5,131 nucleotides of DNA from Syntrophomonadaceae bacterium (GTDB lineage: Bacteria > Bacillota > Syntrophomonadia > Syntrophomonadales > Syntrophomonadaceae), in contig JAUNBV010000044.1 in NCBI GenBank assembly GCA_030526885.1, positions 1 to 5,131 of the forward strand, given 5' to 3'. A program made the position numbers and the translations under genes. Every line of letters begins with the position of its first letter. The first letter of the stretch is position 1. Shown piece after piece: positions 1-5,131 of this stretch. Under the pieces are notes generated by a model. That model was not told where the DNA came from. It ran no database searches and worked only from the letters and a program-made list of their open reading frames with translations.

Positions 1-1709
1 TCACCGCCAACACCTCCCAGACTGCGGTGGCGGATAAGATCACCTATTACTTCCGCGTGAAACAAGCCGGTGAAGTGCCCCCCAGCGAGTACATCACCTT
101 CTCCATCACCCGCCCCGACCCGCCCGCAGACGCGCCGGAAGTAACGAACAAGACGGACACTACCATTACCGTCACGGCAATCGACGGGCAGGAGTACGCC
201 ATCAAAAAGGCGTCTGAAAACAACTATACAAGCTGGAAAACCGGCACGGACGGCAGCGCGACCTTTACCGGACTGACCGGGGGTACGCCATATACCATCG
301 TCACCCGCGTCAAGCATGTTGCCGCTCCCGGCTCCGAAGCCTTCGCCTCCGTCAACAGCCCGGAAACCCCGGACACCACCAAGTTGAAGCCGTCCATCTC
401 TTTGAAGCCGAATGTGACGGACTTTGGCGTCAATACCATCACCATTAAAGCGCCGGTCGACAACGGCTATGAATACCGGCTGGTGGAGGACGGCGCGGCG
501 GTCGTGGACGAGTGGACTGACCTCGCCAAGAACGTGAGCCATACCTTTACTGAGCTGAAGGACGCCACGAAGTACACCGTTGAAATGCGTATGGCGGAAA
601 CGGGCGCTACCATGTCCTCCAATACCACAAGCAAGGTGGTCTGGACGCTGGCCGCGCCCCCGGCGGCAAACGAGGGCTATACGCCTGATTTCGGCGCAGA
701 GACGATTGCCATTCCGGCAAAATACGAGGGCAGAAAGGTAACTGCCCCGGAGAGCGTCTGGACGACCGGCCCGGCCACGCTGACGCTTGACCCCGGCGCA
801 AGCTACGAGATACGCAAGGTGGAAAGCCAAAGCGGCAACGTTCCCGCCAGCGCGCCCACCAGCTTCACCGTGCCGGAGCGTCCCCCGACCCCGGACGCGC
901 CCGCCGCGCCCGCCCGCGATGTGGTGACGGACACGTCCATCACCATCCAGACCCAGCCGGGCTGTGAGTATCTGCTCACCGAAAGCACCACCACGCCGGC
1001 CAACACAGCATGGGTGACGGGGCCCCTGTTTTACAAGGAAACCGGCAATGTAGCCGGAACCAAGACCTTTAAAAATTTGACCGGCGGGACTGAATACTAT
1101 GTCCACACCCGTCAGAGCGCCACGGGCGACGCCCCGGCCTCCGCCAGCAGCGCCGGCGGCCCGTTCAGCACCAAGGCGGCCCCGGCAACAGCCCCCACCG
1201 GCGATAGTAATATCCCCTCCGTCCCCGCGGCAGGCTCGGAGAATGCGCCCACCTCGGACGGCATCACCATCAACACCCAGGACGAGCAGGAGTACGTCAT
1301 CGTTCCTCACGGCGAAACACCCACCGATGCGGACTGGGCAAAGGCCAAGCAGCCCGCGGAGGGCGAAACCACTCTTACCTTCGACAACCTCGAACCCGGA
1401 ACCGCCTACGATATCTATTACCGCACACCGGGCACGGATACTGCCATGCCCTCCAACGCGGGCAAGATTGAAAACCAATACACCCTGCCCGCAGCTCCCG
1501 CGACGACGGCTTATTCCATCAACCTGGACGATGATAACATCACCTTCGACCCGGATGTCTATGAGGTTAGCACCGACCCGACCTTCAGCGACTCCACACA
1601 GGCATTAGACTCTGGCGACGCACTTACCCCCGGCACGACCTACTATATCCGCAAAAAGGCGGACGGCAACGTCCCCGCCGGCGCGCCGGCCTCCTTCACC
1701 GTCAGCGAC
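1..1709 (+). repeat. Tandem fibronectin-III-like repeats with A1-A2-B super-repeat
   Basis: Six beta-rich repeats follow the tail of an earlier one. Approximate positions: tail 1-125, R1 126-386, R2 387-650, R3 651-887, R4 888-1178, R5 1179-1487, R6 1488-1709. Most start with a strand such as TTITV, NTITI, TSITI or DGITI and then an EY pair; R1, R2, R4 and R5 go on to a Trp and a turn like LTGGTxY or LEPGTAY. They resemble the divergent FN3 or Ig-like repeats common in clostridial surface proteins. R1 and R4 share LTGGT and a following TR. R2 and R5 share a TMSSN/AMPSN stretch and a TLxAxPA ending. R3 and R6 share YxIRK, then GNVPA and SFTV, and the tail (AGEVPPS, then TFSI) is of this same type. 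R1 and R4 begin 255 residues apart. Repeat borders are by eye and may be off by several residues. Confidence 0.8.
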
Positions 1710-3488
1710 CAGACCTTCACCGTCACCTATTACACCAACGGCGGCAGCGCGGTCGCGCCGCAGACGATACTCGTCAACAAGCGCCTCACTGAGAGCACCA
1801 CCACCACCACCCGCAGCGGCTACAATTTCGTCGGGTGGTACAAGGACGGCTCCTTTACCACGCTGTGGAATTTCGGGACCGACCGGGTGACCGCCGATGT
1901 GACGCTCTACGCCAAGTGGACGGCCCAGCCGCCGCGCAGCGTCGGTGGAACGATTAACAATGCCACGAGCGCCACCGTCGAGCTGAAGAAGGGCGACGCG
2001 GTCATCAAGTCGCTCACGACCAGTAGTGACGACGGCGCGTTCAACTTTGAAAACGTCCCCGTGGGCGACTACAACCTCGTGGTCACGGCGGACGGCAAGA
2101 CCGTCACCACGCTGGTTACGATTGCGGACGGCGACGTGAGTGGCCTCAGCATAGCAATCCCCGCCGATTACGTCAGCTCCATCGTCGAGGTCGAACCCGG
2201 CGCGCCCGATGTGGTGGCGGGCGGTCTGGACGAGGAAGCGGAGGATGTCGCGGCAGTAGTAGCATCAGGCAGCACGGTAGTGGTCACGCTGACCATCGAG
2301 AGCAAACCGGACGCGGGCGATAAGATTGAGGCCGTGGCCCCCGGCAAGACGCTGACCGCGCTGGAAATCACCGTCGAAAAGACAGTAGCGGGCAACGCGA
2401 CGACGATCACCGAAACCGCTAATGTCCTGGAACTCATCATCCCCTTCCCGACCAGCGGGCGCACCGGCATCACGGTCTACCGCGAGCATAACGGCGCGGC
2501 GACAGTGCTTGACAGGCTGAACGCAAGACCCACAGCTCCCTATACAAACGGCACATTCTTCGTGGGCGACGGCTTCGTGGTGGTGTACGCCAAAGAGTTC
2601 TCCACCTACGCCATCGGCTACACCATACCCAGCGGAGGTTCCGGCGGCTCCGGAGTTTCCGCCGGCGGCGGCGGCGCGCCCGCCTACGCGCCTACCGTCC
2701 CTCAGCCGGGGAACGGCTCCGTCACCACCGCGCCCGCGAATCCCCAGGCGGGCGACAGCGTGACCCTGACCCCCAAGCCCGATGCGGGCTATGAGGTGGA
2801 CAAGATTACCGTCACCGACAAAAACGGCGAGGATGTCCCCGTGACCATGAACGCCGACGGCACCTATGCCTTCACGCAGCCCGCCGCCAGCGTTACAATT
2901 TCTGTTACTTATAAAGCGATTGAAACCAGCAAGAATCCCTTTAAGGACGTGGCGGCAGGCAGTTGGTACTATGACGATGTGATGGGGGCATACGAAGCGG
3001 GCTTGATGAACGGTACTGCGGATGATATGTTTTCCCCCGCCGCATCCACCTCCCGCGCCATGAGCATCGCCATCCTCTGGCGCATGGAAAATGAGCCTGA
3101 GTCCGACTATGCAATGATCTTTGAAGATGTACCCGCAGGGGAATGGTACACCGAGGCGATTCGCTGGGCTGCCGGCGTGAAAATCGTAGAGGGCTATGAC
3201 GCTGCAGCGTTCGGCCCCGATGACGACATCACCCGCGAACAACTGGCGGCCATCCTCTGGCGCTATGCCAAGTACAAGGGCTACGACGTTTCCGTGGGCG
3301 AGGACACCAATATCCTCAGCTACGACGACGCCTTCGCTATCAGCCAATACTCTATCCCCGCCATGCAGTGGGCCTGCGGCGCCGGCCTTATCCAAGGCGA
3401 CGGTGAAAACCTGATGCCTCAGGGCAGCGCGACTCGCGCACAGGTCGCCGCCATCCTCCAGCGGTTCTGTGAGAATGTAGCGGAGTAA
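1..3488 (+). CDS. SLH-anchored multi-repeat cell-surface protein (5' partial)
   Basis: The reading frame is open from the first complete codon (position 3) to TAA at 3486-3488, so the true start and any signal peptide lie outside the window. The GTG at 27-29 is an internal Val in the middle of a repeat. Residue numbers here count that Val as 1; eight more residues precede it. Order: fibronectin-III-like repeats (to about 561), InlB B repeat (563-632), carboxypeptidase-regulatory-like domain (638-712), FSTYAIGY module (713-866), Gly/Ser hinge (867-884), divergent InlB repeat (890-963) and three SLH domains (970-1150). SLH domains are known to bind pyruvylated secondary cell-wall polymer, so the protein is probably exported and displayed on the surface, perhaps as an adhesin or S-layer-associated stalk; the ligand is unknown. 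No LPXTG motif or membrane helix is seen. Only three Cys are present (313, 1117, 1148), so stability does not depend on many disulfides. The family call is firm; the biological role is inferred. Confidence 0.93.
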   Translation, partial: TANTSQTAVADKITYYFRVKQAGEVPPSEYITFSITRPDPPADAPEVTNKTDTTITVTAIDGQEYAIKKASENNYTSWKTGTDGSATFTGLTGGTPYTIVTRVKHVAAPGSEAFASVNSPETPDTTKLKPSISLKPNVTDFGVNTITIKAPVDNGYEYRLVEDGAAVVDEWTDLAKNVSHTFTELKDATKYTVEMRMAETGATMSSNTTSKVVWTLAAPPAANEGYTPDFGAETIAIPAKYEGRKVTAPESVWTTGPATLTLDPGASYEIRKVESQSGNVPASAPTSFTVPERPPTPDAPAAPARDVVTDTSITIQTQPGCEYLLTESTTTPANTAWVTGPLFYKETGNVAGTKTFKNLTGGTEYYVHTRQSATGDAPASASSAGGPFSTKAAPATAPTGDSNIPSVPAAGSENAPTSDGITINTQDEQEYVIVPHGETPTDADWAKAKQPAEGETTLTFDNLEPGTAYDIYYRTPGTDTAMPSNAGKIENQYTLPAAPATTAYSINLDDDNITFDPDVYEVSTDPTFSDSTQALDSGDALTPGTTYYIRKKADGNVPAGAPASFTVSDQTFTVTYYTNGGSAVAPQTILVNKRLTESTTTTTRSGYNFVGWYKDGSFTTLWNFGTDRVTADVTLYAKWTAQPPRSVGGTINNATSATVELKKGDAVIKSLTTSSDDGAFNFENVPVGDYNLVVTADGKTVTTLVTIADGDVSGLSIAIPADYVSSIVEVEPGAPDVVAGGLDEEAEDVAAVVASGSTVVVTLTIESKPDAGDKIEAVAPGKTLTALEITVEKTVAGNATTITETANVLELIIPFPTSGRTGITVYREHNGAATVLDRLNARPTAPYTNGTFFVGDGFVVVYAKEFSTYAIGYTIPSGGSGGSGVSAGGGGAPAYAPTVPQPGNGSVTTAPANPQAGDSVTLTPKPDAGYEVDKITVTDKNGEDVPVTMNADGTYAFTQPAASVTISVTYKAIETSKNPFKDVAAGSWYYDDVMGAYEAGLMNGTADDMFSPAASTSRAMSIAILWRMENEPESDYAMIFEDVPAGEWYTEAIRWAAGVKIVEGYDAAAFGPDDDITREQLAAILWRYAKYKGYDVSVGEDTNILSYDDAFAISQYSIPAMQWACGAGLIQGDGENLMPQGSATRAQVAAILQRFCENVAE
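1713..1922 (+). other. InlB B (Listeria-Bacteroides) repeat domain in the surface protein
   Basis: Residues 563-632 match the InlB B repeat pattern closely: an opening TVTYYTNGGSAV strand, a Gln-Thr strand, a turn ending in RSGYNFVGWYKD, and the closing strand TLYAKWT. This fold is a small ubiquitin-like beta-grasp unit, common in multi-domain surface proteins of Gram-positive bacteria, usually as a spacer or protein-contact module. It appears once here, between the last FN3-like repeat and the carboxypeptidase-regulatory-like domain. The turn before RSGY carries five Thr in a row, encoded by a perfect ACC run. Confidence 0.9.
1797..1811 (+). repeat. (ACC)5 trinucleotide tract inside the InlB repeat
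   Basis: Five identical ACC codons in phase with the reading frame encode five Thr in a surface turn of the InlB B repeat. Gain or loss of a unit would keep the frame, so length could vary without inactivating the gene. The run is short, and chance codon choice in a Thr-rich, C-rich gene is an adequate explanation. Confidence 0.7.
1938..2162 (+). other. Carboxypeptidase-regulatory-like (Cna B-like) beta domain
   Basis: Residues 638-712 start with SVGGTI, followed by a strand VELKKGD, a segment of the form SDDGAFNFENVPVGDYNL, and a strand TTLVTI. The pattern (Gly-Thr opening strand, Asp-Gly turn, FxFxxVPxGxY, closing strand) is typical of carboxypeptidase-regulatory-like or Cna B-type beta sandwiches, which act as structural spacers in surface proteins. 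I did not find clear isopeptide-forming residues. The exact family within this superfamily is uncertain. Confidence 0.7.
2163..2624 (+). other. Uncharacterised beta-rich module ending in FSTYAIGY
   Basis: Residues 713-866 form an extra-long module: an acidic stretch (GGLDEEAEDVAA), a strand VVVTLTIESK, an amphipathic ITVEKT segment, a strand LELIIPFP, ITVYREHNG, and an ending with VVVYAKEFSTYAIGYT. From memory, similar modules with this ending sit just before the Gly-rich hinge and C-terminal anchor in other clostridial SLH proteins. I cannot give it a named domain. Its position suggests a stalk or presentation unit between the repeats and the wall anchor. Confidence 0.55.
2625..2915 (+). other. 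Gly/Ser hinge and divergent InlB-type repeat
   Basis: Residues 867-884 are a low-complexity hinge of Gly, Ser and Ala (PSGGSGGSGVSAGGGG), likely flexible. Residues 890-963 follow the pattern of the divergent InlB B repeat: NGSVTTAP, then GDSVTLTPKPDAGYEVDKI, then a turn and a closing strand AASVTISVTYKA. Such units commonly sit directly in front of SLH domains. The pair probably works as a spacer that lifts the repeat stalk off the wall-binding part. Confidence 0.75.
2934..3476 (+). other. Three C-terminal SLH domains (wall anchor)
   Basis: SLH1 covers residues 970-1026 (PFKDV, WYYDDV, GLMNG, FSP, TSRAM). SLH2 covers 1031-1084 (FEDVPAGEWY, FGPDDDITREQ, AAILWRY). SLH3 covers 1098-1150 (QYSIPAMQWACGAGLIQG, then ATRAQVAAILQRF). 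Three SLH units form the known trimeric prong that binds pyruvylated secondary cell-wall polymer. The polymer-contact motif (TRAE in classical SLH) appears as TSRA, ITRE and ATRA, so the key Arg is present in all three. SLH3 lacks the FxDV opening and has YDDAFAIS instead, which as I recall is common for the last SLH unit in Clostridia. The domain ends three residues before the stop codon. Confidence 0.95.
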
Positions 3489-3565
3489 GCAATATGACGC
3501 CGCTGCCAGACACCGGCGGCGCAAGCGGCAAAGGCGGCGGTTCGGTTTATCCGCCCGCCGCCTCG
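3489..3565. other. GC-rich inverted repeats after the surface-protein stop codon
   Basis: Two hairpins can be drawn. The first pairs 3499-3505 with 3514-3520 (7 pairs, one G-U, 8-base loop). The second pairs 3532-3540 with 3555-3563 (9 pairs, AGGCGGCGG with CCGCCGCCT) and has an inner CGG/CCG pairing in its loop. Bases 3499-3504 can alternatively pair perfectly with 3524-3529. No run of T follows on either strand (only CGTTT on + and TTTG on -), so as an intrinsic terminator this is weak. It could instead stabilise the 3' end of the mRNA, or act as a poor terminator for both converging genes. Confidence 0.5.
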
Positions 3566-3629
3566 TTTCCCATGGCGTGAAACGTCATGAAATGACAAAA
3601 ACTCATAATGATTCCATTGCAGAATACTG

Positions 3630-3673
3630 GGAGACAGGGGATACAAGAAAGATCCCTTGCCTCCGTTTTTTTT
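3630..3673 (+). terminator. Rho-independent terminator, + strand
   Basis: Bases 3630-3642 pair with 3652-3664: 12 pairs including one G-U, broken by a single A-C mismatch (3634/3660), with a nine-base loop at 3643-3651. One G follows, then eight T at 3666-3673. This is the classic layout on the + strand and would end transcripts of the surface-protein gene, giving a 3' untranslated region of roughly 180 bases. On the - strand the A run lies before the stem and no T run follows it, so it should not terminate the opposing gene. Confidence 0.8.
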
Positions 3674-3697
3674 AACCTCCCGGCGGGGATGCCGCCA

Positions 3698-5131
3698 TTA
3701 CATCGCGGCGGTGAGGAGCTTGAGTTCTTCGCGCAGCCGATGTATGGTTGCGCTTCTTGCGCCGACGGTCAATTTTTCATCGGCGATGCGCCGCAGATAA
3801 TTGCAGAAGGCGGTCGCCATGGTGGGCTCGGCAACGCTAAACACGGCGAACGGGGAGGAGCGCTTGACCAGCATCGCGTGGCTGTTGCCTTTGGCATACA
3901 TGATTATGTTATCGTTGTGGGGGGCGTCGGTCAGGACGGCCTGATAATTGGGGTACATATCCAAGTGCCACAGGATGCGCTCCAAGTGCGCCTTATACTC
4001 CTGCGGCGTATAGTACAAAGCGCCCTGGGGTATGGCCTGGGTACCCGGCACCGGCACTCTGCCCGCCAAAACGTCCGCCAGCTTCGGCAGGCACATGATA
4101 TCGGTGATTATATGCTCGCGCAGCACTTGGGCCCGCGCCCGTCCGCGCCGTTCAAACGATTCGCACATCCTGAACGTAAAGGCAGTGCCGTATCTGCGGA
4201 TGCGCTCATTGATTTCGTGCGGCAGGGTGTTGACCGACAGGCTATTGGTCTTGTAGACGCCGACGTCCTTGATGGCGGCGATAGCCTCCGCCTCGGTAAA
4301 AATGCGATCCGAGTCCGCGAGAAAGGTACTTATGGCCGGACGGCAGCGTTGCTTTATACCGGCGAACTCATTGCCGCAGACATTTACGATGTCGGCATTT
4401 CGCGTCAACGCCGTGAGCGGCGCCTCATGTTCGCCGTAGAAAGAATTGGAATACATGGCGATATGCCCCGGAACCACAAAAATGGTGCGGCGATGCAGCT
4501 GGTCGCGGGCCCAGGGATAGTAGTACTGTTCGATGGCTCCGGCCATATATATAGGAAGCCAACGCTCAATAGCGGAGAAAGTAAACTCAATATCGTTGAA
4601 AGGCGGCTGTATGCGCTCGCAGGTAACGCCCGCTGCCGCCAACTGGCCGAGCGCGGCGTTGAGCCATTGGGAAAAGGCCTGATCCTCAATCAACCAGTCA
4701 TAGGCTTCATCCGTGAACAGCAGCACATTACAGGGCTCATGCAAAGAATTGATATACGTAATCATATCCCGCAGCGCTTGCCTTTTGCCTTCGTTACTGT
4801 AATAGGCGAATACCCCGTTCGGTTCGGGTATACTGCCCTGGGAGAACGTTTTATTGCCCGGAAAGCTATCCGGGGAGAATAGCTCGAAACTGCTGACAAA
4901 ACGGCTGGCGGGGCTGTCCTCCTTTTTGTCCGCTCCGGTGAACCAGTCGAAAATGATGTCTGTCAGCACCGCCTCATCCACATAGAGATTCAGCCTCGGG
5001 TCCTCCGTGAATTGCCGCAGCGCGCTCCGGAGGTAATCGTCCTTGCAGCGCCCCGCGAAAAAGGCCGCTATATCGTGGACGGCGCGGGGATTGGACGGCA
5101 GCTTCCGGTGCCCGGTCCTCAACTGGCTGAT
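3698..5131 (-). CDS. Probable XRE-type transcriptional regulator, large C-terminal domain (5' partial)
   Basis: The frame is open from the right window edge to TAA (complement of 3698-3700), giving 477 visible residues. The TTG at 5122-5120 is an internal Leu, not a start. The first residues, ISQLRTGHRKLPSNP followed by AVHDIAAFFAG, look like the recognition helix and last helix of a Cro/CI-type HTH (compare ISKWRSGKRxPS in known XRE proteins); the rest of the HTH would lie outside the window. The following 440 or so residues are soluble, rich in aromatics, with no signal peptide, membrane helix or Walker motif. They include NVLLFTDEAYDWL, ERWLPIYMAGAIEQYYYPWARD, a TIFVVPG strand and a C-terminal segment with SSPFAVFSVAEPTMATAFCNYLRRI. 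From memory, WLP-YM-GAIE-YYYP occurs in large HTH-bearing proteins of Clostridia, but I cannot name a family or ligand. Eight Cys are spread without a CxxC pair. The - strand is chosen over the antisense frame because its product has balanced composition and clear helix patterns. Confidence 0.75.
   Translation of the reverse strand: MSQLRTGHRKLPSNPRAVHDIAAFFAGRCKDDYLRSALRQFTEDPRLNLYVDEAVLTDIIFDWFTGADKKEDSPASRFVSSFELFSPDSFPGNKTFSQGSIPEPNGVFAYYSNEGKRQALRDMITYINSLHEPCNVLLFTDEAYDWLIEDQAFSQWLNAALGQLAAAGVTCERIQPPFNDIEFTFSAIERWLPIYMAGAIEQYYYPWARDQLHRRTIFVVPGHIAMYSNSFYGEHEAPLTALTRNADIVNVCGNEFAGIKQRCRPAISTFLADSDRIFTEAEAIAAIKDVGVYKTNSLSVNTLPHEINERIRRYGTAFTFRMCESFERRGRARAQVLREHIITDIMCLPKLADVLAGRVPVPGTQAIPQGALYYTPQEYKAHLERILWHLDMYPNYQAVLTDAPHNDNIIMYAKGNSHAMLVKRSSPFAVFSVAEPTMATAFCNYLRRIADEKLTVGARSATIHRLREELKLLTAAM

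Noticed and set aside
27..29. GTG as the start of the surface-protein gene
   Set aside because: The frame continues open to the window edge, and the residues before and after it belong to the same B-type repeat. No signal peptide follows it.
1099..1608. Alternative + strand frame of 169 codons within the repeat region
   Set aside because: It is an out-of-frame reading of the repeat gene, dominated by Pro, Arg, Ser and Thr, with no domain.
2265..3524. Long - strand open frame (419 codons) opposite the SLH region
   Set aside because: The + strand here encodes unmistakable SLH and InlB-type domains. The antisense product is Gly-, Arg- and His-rich low-complexity sequence, as expected from a GC-rich mirror frame.
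3682..3696. Short hairpin GGCGG/CCGCC next to the regulator stop codon as a - strand terminator
   Set aside because: The stem has only five pairs, and on the - strand it is followed by an A run instead of a T run.
3608..4882. Long + strand open frame (424 codons) opposite the regulator gene
   Set aside because: Its product is rich in His, Arg, Gly and Gln with no recognisable domain, and it lies across the + strand terminator. The - strand product has coherent helix and strand patterns and an HTH-like start. This is a GC-driven antisense shadow.
5120..5122. TTG as the start of the regulator gene
   Set aside because: The frame is open to the window edge, and this Leu falls inside the HTH-like motif ISQLRTG, so the real start must lie outside the window.

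Overview
The window holds two protein genes that converge on a short intergenic region. Both are cut off by the window edges at their 5' ends. No RNA gene, insertion sequence, CRISPR array or origin is visible. The DNA is GC-rich. The left gene ends in three S-layer homology (SLH) domains, preceded by fibronectin-type-III-like repeats and a Listeria-Bacteroides (InlB B) repeat. This architecture suggests a high-GC member of the Clostridia (Bacillota), most likely an Oscillospiraceae-type gut anaerobe. That placement is inferred from protein style only.

Left region (1-3488, + strand): the C-terminal 1161 residues of a very large secreted cell-surface protein. Reading from the N-terminal side it has a tail of one repeat, six further beta-sandwich-like repeats, one InlB B repeat, a small carboxypeptidase-regulatory-like beta domain, a module ending in FSTYAIGY, a Gly/Ser-rich hinge, a divergent InlB-type repeat and three SLH domains. 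The SLH block should hold the protein on the secondary cell-wall polymer while the repeats extend outward. The six repeats form a higher-order pattern, A1-A2-B repeated twice with the tail of an earlier B in front, so the stalk seems to have grown by copying three-domain blocks.

Middle region (3489-3697): 209 bases without a gene. They contain GC-rich inverted repeats just after the surface-protein stop codon, and then a convincing Rho-independent terminator on the + strand (imperfect 12-pair stem followed by eight T) that ends 25 bases short of the opposing gene's stop codon.

Right region (3698-5131, - strand): 477 C-terminal residues of a probable XRE-type transcriptional regulator. Only the last part of the presumed helix-turn-helix lies inside the window. 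The large remainder is a soluble domain that I cannot assign to a named family. Nothing in the sequence ties this regulator to the surface protein beyond their being adjacent and convergent.
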